From positions 1-64,000 of the forward strand of contig JBFLYC010000012.1 in assembly GCA_040756735.1 (NCBI GenBank): 64,000 bases of DNA, given 5' to 3'. This DNA comes from JBFLYC01 sp040756735 (GTDB taxonomy: Bacteria; Bacillota; DSM-16504; Desulfitibacterales; Desulfitibacteraceae). Positions 52,011 through 61,118 of the stretch are shown in pieces. A program made the position numbers and the translations under genes. Numbering within the stretch: position 1 is the first letter of the stretch; every line of letters starts with the position of its first letter. The notes below the pieces were generated by a model. The model was not told the DNA's origin and searched no databases. It saw only the letters and a program-made list of their open reading frames with translations.

Positions 52011-53558
52011 TTAAAATAGTTGACAATCTTTCATTAATCTATCATAGTCTCGATATTGGATGGCTTCTGCCAAATGAGAAACTTGAATTTGGTCTTTCCC
52101 CTCTAAGTCCGCAACAGTTTTAGCAACTTTTAGAATTCTTGTATAGGACCTCATGGTAAATCCATACTTTTCATATACAATTTTATAAAATTCACTAGCT
52201 TCCTGTGTTAACTTGCAATATTTTTTTATTTGCCTGTTATTCATTTCGGAATTACATGAAATACTGTCCTTAATAAATTGAAGTTTTTGTCTTTTACGAG
52301 CATTATAAACTCTTTCTCTTGCGGCAATACTTTCATCTATACTATCTTTTTTAATTCCTCTGAGAATATCCTCTTGTTTTACTCGAGGAACCTGTACCTG
52401 TAAATCAAATCTATCTAATAAAGGCCCGGAAATTCTTGACAAGTATTTTTTAATTTGGTTTGGAGAACATGAACACTCCTTTATTGTATCTCCCAGGAAT
52501 CCACATGGGCAAGGATTCATGGCGGCCACAAGACAGCATTTAACTGGGAAATGTACAGCTGCAGCATTTCTACTAACTAATATTACCCTATCTTCTAAGG
52601 GTTGTCTGAGACTCTCCAATATCTTTTTAGGATATTCAGTCAACTCATCCAAAAAGAGCACCCCATTGGTAGCCAAACTAATCTCTCCTGGCTTAGGCAT
52701 CACACCCCCACCGACCATACTAGCTAAACTCGCATTGTGATGTGGAGCCCTAAAAGGTCTCTCTAGAATTAGTGGTTTCTCCCTTGACAGTAAGCCGCTG
52801 ACACTATAGATTTTTGATACTTCCAGAGCTTCATTTAAGGACATTTCGGGCATTATATCATTTAAAGCCCTGGCTAACATGGTTTTTCCTGAACCAGGCG
52901 GACCTAAAAGAATTATATTGTGACCTCCCGCTGCTGCTATTTCTAAAGCCCTTTTTGCATTGGCCTGTCCTATTATGTCAGAATACACGGTGTTGTTGTT
53001 TTTCACTGTAAACTCAGGCAGCTCCCTTTGTACAGAGGGAAATACTTTATCTTCACATAAAAATTCGCATACTTCTAATAAACTTTCCAATCCAAAGACT
53101 TTATAATCTGATAACAAAGCCGCTTCCTGTCCGTTTCCTTCAGGAACAATGAAACATTCTATACTTGTATTCTTTAAACCTGAGGTCATTGCTAAAACCC
53201 CTGGTATTCTTCTTAATTCGCCTGACAAGGACAACTCACCTAGAATGCAAAGACTGCCAAGTTTATCACCAACTATTTGTCCGGTCGCTACAAGTATTCC
53301 CACTGCAATAGGCAAGTCAAATATTGGACCTTCCTTGCGTATATCTGCGGGGGCTAAGTTAACTGTTACCCTTTTAGGTGGAAATTGAAAACCAGAATTT
53401 TTGATTGCTGCCCTAACTCTCTCTTTTGATTCACGAATAGAAGTATCAGGCAGTCCTACTATGTCAAATGCCGGTAAACCTGAAGAAACATCAACCTCAA
53501 CTTGTACAGGATAGCTTTCTAACCCCATCAGCGAACAACTATTAACCACAGCAAGCAT
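52011..53558 (-). CDS. comM: YifB/ComM family Mg-chelatase-like AAA+ ATPase
   Basis: 515 aa. An N-terminal Lon-like domain (LESYPVQVEVDVSSGLPAFD, core VEVDVSSGLPAFDIVGLP), then an AAA+ core with Walker A LLGPPGSGKTMLARAL near residue 215, Walker B GVLFLDELTEYP near 295, and a zinc-type CPCG...CSCS motif near 350. The Mg-chelatase C-terminal domain is present. Gram-negative ComM is a branch-migration helicase in transformation; the role in Firmicutes is inferred. AGGAG and GGGG stand before the ATG, and a promoter with a mini-ORF lies upstream. Confidence 0.93.
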   Translation of the reverse strand: MLAVVNSCSLMGLESYPVQVEVDVSSGLPAFDIVGLPDTSIRESKERVRAAIKNSGFQFPPKRVTVNLAPADIRKEGPIFDLPIAVGILVATGQIVGDKLGSLCILGELSLSGELRRIPGVLAMTSGLKNTSIECFIVPEGNGQEAALLSDYKVFGLESLLEVCEFLCEDKVFPSVQRELPEFTVKNNNTVYSDIIGQANAKRALEIAAAGGHNIILLGPPGSGKTMLARALNDIMPEMSLNEALEVSKIYSVSGLLSREKPLILERPFRAPHHNASLASMVGGGVMPKPGEISLATNGVLFLDELTEYPKKILESLRQPLEDRVILVSRNAAAVHFPVKCCLVAAMNPCPCGFLGDTIKECSCSPNQIKKYLSRISGPLLDRFDLQVQVPRVKQEDILRGIKKDSIDESIAARERVYNARKRQKLQFIKDSISCNSEMNNRQIKKYCKLTQEASEFYKIVYEKYGFTMRSYTRILKVAKTVADLEGKDQIQVSHLAEAIQYRDYDRLMKDCQLF

Positions 53559-53592
53559 AATACCCCGGTAATCTCCTTTGGTAAACTATTTC

Positions 53593-53643
53593 TTATTTTA
53601 CTAATTTCGCCATGATTTTCATCATTTCCTTCTTATCAAACAT
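53593..53643 (-). CDS. Putative 16-aa leader peptide before comM
   Basis: ORF MFDKKEMMKIMAKLVK begins about 12 nt after the predicted comM transcription start and ends 35 bp before the comM ATG. GAGTG is the only Shine-Dalgarno-like sequence. It is lysine- and methionine-rich. It could be a leader peptide or chance. Confidence 0.3.
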   Translation of the reverse strand: MFDKKEMMKIMAKLVK

Positions 53644-53661
53644 ATATTTGGTCACTCTTAT

Positions 53662-53690
53662 ATATTAGGACACCTTTTTCTATTTCTCAA
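53662..53690 (-). promoter_or_regulatory. comM promoter
   Basis: Minus strand TTGAGA-N17-TAATAT, about 105 bp before comM and downstream of the repeat cluster. A good sigma-A-like match. Confidence 0.65.
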
Positions 53691-53738
53691 GAAAGATAAT
53701 TAAAAAATATGGAAAAAATAAAAGCTTAATCCTACATC

Positions 53739-53981
53739 TTGTATCCCCCAGCCTGTAAGGAGGAATCTTCCTTGAGCAACGTTGGGGACATTCATTCTTA
53801 TAAATTTGAGTGGTCAGAGGTCAGTCGTCAGAATTAAAAGTCATTAAAGCTAAGCGGATTGCAACAATCGATGACTGACTTCAAACAACCCAATGGACCT
53901 ACGATTTCCTTCCTCTAGTGTGGTGTCTTCCCCTGACATACGTTGGGGACATTCCTCTGAAAGAAGTGTGTCCATTAACCT
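53739..53981 (-). repeat. Cluster of diverged palindromic repeats between the glutamate-synthase-like gene and comM
   Basis: This 432-bp spacer (53559-53990) holds three elements. 53918-53981 is a near-complete copy of the array unit core: TTCCCCTGACATACG, then TTGGGGACATTCCTC, ending 10 bp from the upstream gene's stop. 53739-53793 pairs TGTATCCCC with GTTGGGGACATTC. Between them, 53817-53829 and 53870-53882 form a different 13-bp inverted repeat (GAGGTCAGTCGTC with GATGACTGACTTC, two mismatches). No coding gene is supported here apart from the mini-ORF near comM. Confidence 0.75.
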
Positions 53982-53990
53982 TAATAAACC

Positions 53991-55391
53991 TTAATAAGCC
54001 AATTCAACACCTGTTATTTTGGCAATTTCTGGTGTAAGAGCAATTAGGTCATCTTTATTAACTTCCATAAGAGATTTCTTCCCCAAGGCCTTGATACCCT
54101 CCACTATTTCCCCAGCACATGAACAAAGATATTTATATAAATTGTTAGCTCCCATTTCAACATTGAATTGTTTACTATACAATCCCTTATACCACGTAAC
54201 CTGGGTTGGCGGTTCATAAGGCATGGCTTGTAACGCCTGATTATGAGTCACAGCAAAAAGCGCAGAAGTTCCTATGGCTACAGCATTAGCCCCTAGAGCT
54301 ATAGCCTTTAACAATTGCCCGGGATTAAATAGACTACCATCGATTATTAAACTTATTTTACCTTTCATATTACACTTCTCTAAGAATTTTACTCCCCTAC
54401 ATAAAGTGATTAAAGTAGGAAGACCAAAATCATCCTGAAGAATTGGCGGCCCTCCGCTACTCCCTCCTTGTCCTCCACTTAATGTGATAAAATCCACATT
54501 GGCCTTTAAGGCCAACTCTATGTCTTGCTCTAAATATTTACCGCCGGCGAGCTTAATGCCGACAGGTATACCACCTGTCACTTCTTTAAGATATTTAACT
54601 ACTTCATCCATTGTCCATCCCCTTTGCAGCTCCGGTAAACGAGCTTCAATTACGGTATCTTGTCCTTTAATTAATCCCATAATCTTTCGTGATTTACTTC
54701 CTAGGTCTTTAGCTTTAATCATATGTGAAGTTCCTGCTGATGCACCTTGACCAATGGGAATCTCAATCATATCAGCCTGCTTTAAAACCTTTAATTCCCT
54801 TGACCAATGTCCCCTTGGAAATTGAAGAATTAAATACTTGGCAACTTCTCTTTCTTCGGGCAGCATACCTGCTTCACCTGTATTGCTGGCTGTCCCTGCC
54901 TTAGCGGCTCCCTTTGCAATGGCTATTTTGGCCTTTTTAGATAGTGCTGTACCAAATGACATGGCTGAAATAATGATGGGAATAGCCAAGTTTAAAGGCT
55001 TTTTAGATTTAGGCCCAATGACTACTGAAATATCGACATTTATACCCTCTTCTGTGGGCATTCTTTGGAGTTGAGCCACATTAAAAACTAGATCTTCAAA
55101 ATGTATGAATTTCCTCGGAGATCCTAAAGGACGGTGAATGACCTTCCCTTTTTCTGCTCTCAAACTGTTTTCAACAATATTTTGCATTCCTACTCTCGCA
55201 GCAGCGGAAGCAAATTCCATGAGATTTCTATCATATGGTTCTGTGAGTAGGGTCCTTGCCACATTATTAACACTTCTTTTTATTACATATCTGCCAAACC
55301 ATACACTTCCCATGGTTGCTACTAGTGTGGATAATCCTGTTATTCCTAAAATTTTCAACAAGGATTTATTGTTTTGGTAAAGATTATTCAA
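53991..55391 (-). CDS. Membrane-anchored FMN-binding glutamate-synthase-like protein
   Basis: 466 aa from the TTG at 55391. One N-terminal membrane helix (ILGITGLSTLVATMGSVWF), then the GltB central/FMN TIM-barrel domain: IISAMSFGTALSKKAKIAIAKGA-type start (core AMSFGTALSKKA), NTGEAGML near 180, the FMN/substrate motif TLSGGQGGSSGGPP near 310, and GANAVAIGTSALFAV near 380. No glutamine amidotransferase domain is present. The cysteine cluster that binds the 3Fe-4S centre in glutamate synthases (CHTxxCPxG type) is not seen; this position reads YEPPTQVTWYKG. An ATG at 55421 lies upstream of the predicted transcription start. It sits between yraN and comM, an unusual insertion. Confidence 0.85.
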   Translation of the reverse strand: MNNLYQNNKSLLKILGITGLSTLVATMGSVWFGRYVIKRSVNNVARTLLTEPYDRNLMEFASAAARVGMQNIVENSLRAEKGKVIHRPLGSPRKFIHFEDLVFNVAQLQRMPTEEGINVDISVVIGPKSKKPLNLAIPIIISAMSFGTALSKKAKIAIAKGAAKAGTASNTGEAGMLPEEREVAKYLILQFPRGHWSRELKVLKQADMIEIPIGQGASAGTSHMIKAKDLGSKSRKIMGLIKGQDTVIEARLPELQRGWTMDEVVKYLKEVTGGIPVGIKLAGGKYLEQDIELALKANVDFITLSGGQGGSSGGPPILQDDFGLPTLITLCRGVKFLEKCNMKGKISLIIDGSLFNPGQLLKAIALGANAVAIGTSALFAVTHNQALQAMPYEPPTQVTWYKGLYSKQFNVEMGANNLYKYLCSCAGEIVEGIKALGKKSLMEVNKDDLIALTPEIAKITGVELAY

Positions 55392-55419
55392 GTCATCACA
55401 TCCTAAATTGCTCTTATGC

Positions 55420-55447
55420 ATTACAATGTTAGTATGTGAAAAGTCAA
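55420..55447 (-). promoter_or_regulatory. Promoter of the glutamate-synthase-like gene
   Basis: Minus strand TTGACT-N16-TGTAAT just after yraN. The predicted start of transcription (about 55413) is downstream of the ATG at 55421, which favours the TTG at 55391 (AGGA nine bases upstream). Confidence 0.6.
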
Positions 55448-55456
55448 CAGCTTTAA

Positions 55457-55807
55457 TTAAAAGGCATTTTCAATAATTTCAATATGGTGACCCAAGCTTG
55501 TCCATAAAACTGAAACAACATCAAAACGGCAATTTTTCCCTGTCATGCAATTCTCTTTTAAAAAATAATTTGCAACCTGCCGCAGCTTTTTTATTTTATG
55601 ATAAGATACACTTTCATAAGGCATACCGTAGTTATAATTTGTTCTTGTCTTAACCTCTACAAAAATGATTATATTATCCTTTGTCATTACCAAGTCAATT
55701 TCCCCTAAGGGGCACCTGTAATTCTTACACAACAGACGACAACCTCTTTCTTGAAGATAACATGCAGCTAAATCTTCACCCTTTTTCCCCAGTTCCAATC
55801 TATTCAT
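55457..55807 (-). CDS. YraN family endonuclease-fold protein (UPF0102)
   Basis: 116 aa restriction-endonuclease-like small protein. LGKKGEDLAACYLQERGCRLL start, then the PD-(D/E)xK core GEIDLVMTKDNIIIFVEVKTR (D, then E-V-K), and FDVVSVLW at the end. Its function is unknown, but it is habitually next to rnhB, comM and dprA, as here. AGGTGAT precedes the ATG. Confidence 0.93.
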   Translation of the reverse strand: MNRLELGKKGEDLAACYLQERGCRLLCKNYRCPLGEIDLVMTKDNIIIFVEVKTRTNYNYGMPYESVSYHKIKKLRQVANYFLKENCMTGKNCRFDVVSVLWTSLGHHIEIIENAF

Positions 55808-55880
55808 CTAAATCACCTAATCTCTAACATAAATTGAGCATGGAAAACTGTAACCTCCCATGCTCTTAAATAATAATTAT

Positions 55881-55937
55881 TTGGGGACATTCCTCTGCAA
55901 GAAGTGTATCCCCTTACCTTATTTGGTGTTGTCCCCT
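55881..55937 (-). repeat. Diverged palindromic repeat after nuoN
   Basis: TTGGGGACATTCCTC followed by GAAGTGTATCCCCTTACCTT and GTTGTCCCC. GGGGA...TCCCC forms a hairpin with an inner TTC/GAA pair. It ends 12 bp from the nuoN stop codon, so it forms the 3' end of the complex I transcript. Confidence 0.75.
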
Positions 55938-55949
55938 TTTCATCAATTG

Positions 55950-57380
55950 CTAAAATAGCGACTGAGCAGCCTGAAGAGCCAGGTTTAACAATGGCGTCCA
56001 GTATAATCCCAAGAAAATGGTTGCTGTTAAACATATGACCAAAGCTGTCTTTAAACTAACTGAAATCGTTACAGGTTGTGCGCCTTCTTCAGCTTTTCCT
56101 AGATACATATGTTTTACCACTATTAGATAATAATAAACAGATACCATGCTCATCAAAATTCCAATGAAGGCTAACCACACATATCCCTGCTCTATTACAG
56201 CGGTAAACAATAACAATTTACCCGCAAATCCAGCTGTAGGAGGAAGTCCTGCTAGAGAGATAAGGCATACAAACATAACTGCCGCCAGTAGCGGGGACCT
56301 TCTAGCTAATCCTGAATAGTCCTTAATTTGGTCGGACCCTACTTTATTATAAAATGCAATAACTACAGCAAACGCACCTACGTTAGCAAATACATAAGCC
56401 ATGGAATAGAATAATAACGCTGTAATTCCAAGCTCGGAAAACGCTATTAACCCAAGTAAAATGTAGCCTGCCTGGGCTATACTTGAATAAGCCAGCATCC
56501 TCTTAATATTGGTTTGGGGTATTGCAACCAGGTTACCCAGAATCATTGTCAAAACTGCCAGAACAGTGACAATCACAATCCATAAATGTGCCAAATCGGG
56601 TAAAGCAGTAATGAAAATCCTAACAAACACTGCAAAGGCAGCTGCCTTGGAAGCCACAGCTAAAAATGCAGTAATTGGAGTTGGCGCTCCTTCATAAATA
56701 TCGGGCGACCACATGTGAAAGGGAACCGCAGATATTTTAAAGGCAAATCCAGATAGAGCAAAGACCATGCCCAGCACTAATATGGACTGTATACCGTTAT
56801 CAGAAATTATTCCTACCATGTCTTTAATAATGGTTGTTCCCGTTGCACCATACAATAAGCTTAACCCGTATAAAAGAACAGCTGAAGACATGCCCCCCAA
56901 TATAAGGTATTTTAATCCGGCCTCTGTCCCAACAGCTTTTTTCTTCTCAAAAGCAGTCAAAATCACAAAAGTAAGAGTCATAAGTTCAAGCCCTACGTAG
57001 AAGGTAATTAAATCGCCTGCAGATACCATCATCATCATGCCTAACACAATAAACGCCAAACATGAATAGTATTCGCTGAAATGATACCCCAGTTTTCCAA
57101 CATATTCTAGTGATGCTAAGACTACAAGGAAAGCAGCAATTAATACCAGCTGCTTAAAAAAAGTAGCAAAGGGATCAATTACATACATACCGCCTAAAAA
57201 TTCAGCTGTTTGTCCCTGATAAAGGATAGTGGAAAGAAAGACAATCACTAGTCCAGACAGGGCTAATAAACCAAATCCTTTTGTCTCTGATTTAGGAACC
57301 AAAAGACCCAAGACAAGTAACAACAAGCCCAAGACTCCGACAATTAACTCAGGTATCAAAAGATAAAAAACATTCTCCAT
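55950..57380 (-). CDS. nuoN: NADH-quinone oxidoreductase subunit N
   Basis: Antiporter-like proton-pumping subunit of complex I. 476 aa and about 14 membrane helices. The conserved core includes YYSCLAFIVLGMMMMVSAGD, MWSPDIYEGAPTPITAFLAV (core PDIYEGAPTPITAF) with the helix-7/8 lysine region, and KRMLAYSSIAQAGYIL near 290. The start overlaps the nuoM stop (TAATG) with a G-rich Shine-Dalgarno sequence. It is the last gene of the nuo cluster. Confidence 0.97.
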   Translation of the reverse strand: MENVFYLLIPELIVGVLGLLLLVLGLLVPKSETKGFGLLALSGLVIVFLSTILYQGQTAEFLGGMYVIDPFATFFKQLVLIAAFLVVLASLEYVGKLGYHFSEYYSCLAFIVLGMMMMVSAGDLITFYVGLELMTLTFVILTAFEKKKAVGTEAGLKYLILGGMSSAVLLYGLSLLYGATGTTIIKDMVGIISDNGIQSILVLGMVFALSGFAFKISAVPFHMWSPDIYEGAPTPITAFLAVASKAAAFAVFVRIFITALPDLAHLWIVIVTVLAVLTMILGNLVAIPQTNIKRMLAYSSIAQAGYILLGLIAFSELGITALLFYSMAYVFANVGAFAVVIAFYNKVGSDQIKDYSGLARRSPLLAAVMFVCLISLAGLPPTAGFAGKLLLFTAVIEQGYVWLAFIGILMSMVSVYYYLIVVKHMYLGKAEEGAQPVTISVSLKTALVICLTATIFLGLYWTPLLNLALQAAQSLF

Positions 57381-58912
57381 TAGAATATCCCCCCAATCTC
57401 AGCAGCAGCTTGTATTTTAGCTACCAGGGGTTCTACACCAGAATTAATCAAGTCGATTAATGGCGCTGGATAAACACCAAACAATATAAGAGTTCCTATA
57501 AGAATCACTATGGGCACCATCTCAATACCCTTTGCATCCTCGAGGTGATCCCACTCAGCTTTCCTGGGACCGAAAAAGGTAAACTGCACTACTCTAAGCA
57601 CATAGGTTGCTGTGATTACAATACCTAAAATACCTAAAATCGCCAGGAGTCTAAAAGAGATAAACCCTAGAATTACCTGATCGACTGAAAAGGCGCCCAA
57701 GAAAATAAGAAACTCTGCAACAAAGTTGTTCAATCCTGGTAAACCCAATGAAGCTAAGCCAGCAATAACGAAACCTGCAGCAACCCTTGGCATTTGATGT
57801 GCCAACCCGCCAAACCGGGCAATCTCCCTGGTATGAGATTTATGATAAATATTTCCTACAAGGGCAAAGAACAATGCTGTCATTATTCCATGGGCAAACA
57901 TCTGGGCAACTGCTCCATCTAAACTTAAAGTATTTAGAGCTGCAATACCAAGCAGCACATATCCCATATGGCTTACACTAGAATATCCGACAACAAACTT
58001 TAAATCCTTTTGCACCATAGCAACTAAAGCTCCATACACCACGTTTACTATACATAAGAGTGCTATGACTGGAGCCCAATACTTTGCCCCTTCGGGATAA
58101 TAAAAAACACCCAATCTGATCAGACCATAGCCACCGAGTTTCATGATAACACCTGCATGGAGCATGCTAACAGCTGTAGGGGCAGCAACATGACCGTCCG
58201 GAGACCAAGTATGCAAAGGCCACATTGGAACTAGGAAGCCGAAACCTACTAACATTAGCAAAAAGGCAAACTTCTGGAAAGCAATATCGTAAGTCACTGT
58301 TCCTAGGGCTACCATATCCAAGGTAATAAAACCAAGATATTCTGGAGCTGCAGCATACAAGAAAGTAGCAATAATAGCCACCAGTGCAAACACGCTACCT
58401 ATCAGCAGATACAGAGTTAATTTCATGGCGGCGTATTCTTTTCTGGTACTACCCCACACGCCAATTAACACGTACATAGGGATTAACGCAACTTCAAAGA
58501 ATAAATAAAAGAAAAATAGGTCTAATGATATAAAAACACCGAAAACCCCTGTAGTAAGAACCAATAAGAATATAAAAAACTCTTTAATCCTGTTGTGCAT
58601 ATCCCAGGAAGCAAATACACCAGTGAAAATTACTAGGCTGGTTAATAAAACCATGGGCAAGCTTAATCCATCTACACCTACCTTATAGCTGATGCCTAAA
58701 TAGTCTACCCAAGGTATTTGTTCAACAAATTGGATTCCTCCAGCGCTTTTATCATACATAATAAAGATAACTATCGATAAAACTAACGATATGAAAGAAA
58801 AAACTGCGGCAGTAATCTTTATAATTTTCTCTTCCTTTTCTGGAAGCATTAAGATTACCAAAGCTCCAAGAACCGGTGCTAGCATAATGATCGATAGAAT
58901 TGGAAAACTCAT
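57380..58912 (-). CDS. nuoM: NADH-quinone oxidoreductase subunit M
   Basis: Antiporter-like subunit, 510 aa, about 14 helices. VPMWPLHTWSPDGHVAAPTA near residue 225 (core PLHTWSPDGHVAAPT), LKFVVGYSSVSHMGYVLLG near 305 and a FNNFVAEFLIF-like LPGLNNFVAEF near 395 mark the subunit. AGGAGG precedes the ATG. Sequence differs clearly from the nuoL and nuoN paralogues beside it. Confidence 0.97.
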   Translation of the reverse strand: MSFPILSIIMLAPVLGALVILMLPEKEEKIIKITAAVFSFISLVLSIVIFIMYDKSAGGIQFVEQIPWVDYLGISYKVGVDGLSLPMVLLTSLVIFTGVFASWDMHNRIKEFFIFLLVLTTGVFGVFISLDLFFFYLFFEVALIPMYVLIGVWGSTRKEYAAMKLTLYLLIGSVFALVAIIATFLYAAAPEYLGFITLDMVALGTVTYDIAFQKFAFLLMLVGFGFLVPMWPLHTWSPDGHVAAPTAVSMLHAGVIMKLGGYGLIRLGVFYYPEGAKYWAPVIALLCIVNVVYGALVAMVQKDLKFVVGYSSVSHMGYVLLGIAALNTLSLDGAVAQMFAHGIMTALFFALVGNIYHKSHTREIARFGGLAHQMPRVAAGFVIAGLASLGLPGLNNFVAEFLIFLGAFSVDQVILGFISFRLLAILGILGIVITATYVLRVVQFTFFGPRKAEWDHLEDAKGIEMVPIVILIGTLILFGVYPAPLIDLINSGVEPLVAKIQAAAEIGGIF

Positions 58913-58913
58913 T

Positions 58914-60779
58914 TTATATCCCTCCTAGCACTGGTATGGCCATCCAAATTACCAGTAATATTGTAGCAGCAAAAATAACTAGGGCATAATTTTGCATGCT
59001 GCCGGTCTGAATATAGCGCAGCTTTGCTCCACCAGCTCTGATGCTGTCAGATATTCCATGTGCTGCTCCATCAACTAAATTCCTGTCACTCCAGTTAAAG
59101 GCTGAAGAAATAACTAGCACTACTTTATCAAAAAACCACTGATATATCTCATCAATGTAATATTTGTTTTCCAAGATAGTATATACCACCAGGAAGCGCT
59201 CTTTAATTTTCTCAGCTGAGATATATTTTTTATGATAAATCAGCCAGGCCAATAAGATCCCGGATAAAGCAATTCCAGTTGATACTGCCATTACCAGTAG
59301 GTCTGGAACTGGATGATGGGGTTTGCCGTAATATACCAATGCCCAGAAAGCCTTTTCTAAAAAGGGAGCTCCGATAAAACCTGCGCCAATTGAAAAAACA
59401 GCAAGTATTAATAAAGGTACTGTCATAGAAAGGGGTGATTCATGAGGTTCATGCTCAGACCTGGATTCTCCGAAAAAGGCTATAAAAATCAACCTGAACA
59501 TATAAAATGCTGTCAAAAAGGCAACAAAGGTAGCTAGAATATAAAGTCCCGTAAACCCTGCATCTCTGGTAACCAGAAGGATTTCATCTTTGCTCCAGAA
59601 ACCTGCAAAGGGGAATATTCCTGCTAAAGCCAATGTACCAATAACAAAAGTCCAGGTTGTAATAGGCATTTTCTTATATAATCCGCCCATTTTCCATATA
59701 CTATTACTGTGAACTGCATGAATAGCGCTACCTGCTCCTAAAAACAACAGCGCTTTAAAAAATGCATGGGTAGTTAAATGAAACATTCCCGCAGTAACGC
59801 TTCCCACACCGAGAGCCATCATCATGTATCCTAATTGGCTAAGGGTGGAAAAAGCAAGTATCCTTTTAATGTCTGAATTAACAATAGCAATAGTAGCAGC
59901 AAATAGGGCTGTAAAGCCGCCAACGTATGCAACCACAAGTAAGGCTATTTCTGCATTTGCAAAAAGAACAAATTGCCTTGACACCAAATACACCCCTGCT
60001 GCAACCATGGTAGCAGCGTGTATCAAAGCGCTCACTGGTGTCGGACCCTCCATGGCATCTGGAAGCCAAACGTGTAAGGGAAATTGCGCAGATTTACCTA
60101 CAGGCCCTATAAATACCAGTATAGCCGCTATTGTAAGCATGGCGCTATTAGCATGAGCAGGCATCGCCTGAGCTAGTTCTCCAAAATTAAAGGTTCCAAA
60201 CATCAAGAACAAGTAGAAAAATCCTAATAAGAAACCAAAATCAGCAACTCTATTAGCAATGAAAGCCTTTTTATTAGCTTGTACTGCAGAATGTCGTCCA
60301 AAGTAATAACCGATTAATAGATAGGAACTCAGGCCGACTAATTCCCAAAAGAAAAACATTTGAAAGTAATTATTGGCTACAACTAACCCTAACATGGAAG
60401 CACCGAATAAGGAAAGGTAACTAAAATACCTTGAATACCCAGGATCGCCTTCCATATAACCAAGAGAATATATATCTACCAATAGTGCAACAGTACATAC
60501 AACAATCAACATTACCGCCGCTAAAGGATCAATTAAAATACCTGCTTCAATTGTAAGTCCCGGAACTGATAACCAGTTCACTGCATACTCTACAGGGCTT
60601 TCCATTGTTACACCATCACGTAATACCTCATAAGCAATACCAAGAGATATTATTAACGATGCAGCCATTGTGCCGATAGCTACAAGAGCGCTTAACAGCT
60701 TCAATCTTTTAGTTACAAAGCTTATGACTACAAAACCCAATAAAGGCAATAGGGGTAAAAGCCATGCAATCTTAATCAA
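58914..60779 (-). CDS. nuoL: NADH-quinone oxidoreductase subunit L
   Basis: Distal antiporter-like subunit with the long lateral helix. 621 aa, about 16 helices. ELVGLSSYLLIGYY near residue 145, PLHVWLPDAMEGPTPVSALIHAAT near 230 (core WLPDAMEGPTPVSA), IKRILAFSTLSQLGYMM near 302. The start is TTG at 60779 with AGGTGAG eight bases upstream. The C-terminal 100 residues include an amphipathic stretch followed by a last membrane helix. Confidence 0.97.
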   Translation of the reverse strand: MIKIAWLLPLLPLLGFVVISFVTKRLKLLSALVAIGTMAASLIISLGIAYEVLRDGVTMESPVEYAVNWLSVPGLTIEAGILIDPLAAVMLIVVCTVALLVDIYSLGYMEGDPGYSRYFSYLSLFGASMLGLVVANNYFQMFFFWELVGLSSYLLIGYYFGRHSAVQANKKAFIANRVADFGFLLGFFYLFLMFGTFNFGELAQAMPAHANSAMLTIAAILVFIGPVGKSAQFPLHVWLPDAMEGPTPVSALIHAATMVAAGVYLVSRQFVLFANAEIALLVVAYVGGFTALFAATIAIVNSDIKRILAFSTLSQLGYMMMALGVGSVTAGMFHLTTHAFFKALLFLGAGSAIHAVHSNSIWKMGGLYKKMPITTWTFVIGTLALAGIFPFAGFWSKDEILLVTRDAGFTGLYILATFVAFLTAFYMFRLIFIAFFGESRSEHEPHESPLSMTVPLLILAVFSIGAGFIGAPFLEKAFWALVYYGKPHHPVPDLLVMAVSTGIALSGILLAWLIYHKKYISAEKIKERFLVVYTILENKYYIDEIYQWFFDKVVLVISSAFNWSDRNLVDGAAHGISDSIRAGGAKLRYIQTGSMQNYALVIFAATILLVIWMAIPVLGGI

Positions 60780-60803
60780 CTGTTCTCACCTACCTTTAAC
60801 ATT

Positions 60804-61118
60804 CTACCATTTTAACCAATCGATGTCGTTTACGCTGGTTGTGAGCCTTTCACGGTAAATCTTAATGATAATTGCTAAACCTACAGCAACCTCTGCAGCT
60901 GCAACAACTATCACAAATATGGCAAAAATCATTCCAACAGATACATCTGGATTTAAAAACCTATTAAAAGCAATCAGGTTAATATTAACGGCGTTAAGCA
61001 TCAACTCTATACCCATTAATACTGCAACACCATTTTTTTTGGCAACAGAACCGTAAAAACCTATAGAGAATAATATTGCTGCTAAAATCAAGTAATGCTG
61101 AAGTCCTATACTTGTCAC
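60804..61118 (-). CDS. nuoK: NADH-quinone oxidoreductase subunit K
   Basis: 104 aa, three membrane helices, homologous to MrpC. LFSIGFYGSVAKKNGVAVLMGIELMLNAVNINLIAF (core GIELMLNAVNINL) contains the key glutamate of helix 2; a second conserved Glu is in VVAAAEVAVGLAI. The start is GTG at 61118, overlapping the nuoJ stop (GTGA), with GGAGGG further upstream. Confidence 0.96.
   Translation of the reverse strand: MTSIGLQHYLILAAILFSIGFYGSVAKKNGVAVLMGIELMLNAVNINLIAFNRFLNPDVSVGMIFAIFVIVVAAAEVAVGLAIIIKIYRERLTTSVNDIDWLKW

Noticed and set aside
55813..56034. 73-codon minus-strand ORF between nuoN and yraN
   Set aside because: It overlaps the end of nuoN in another frame and then runs through the palindromic repeat.
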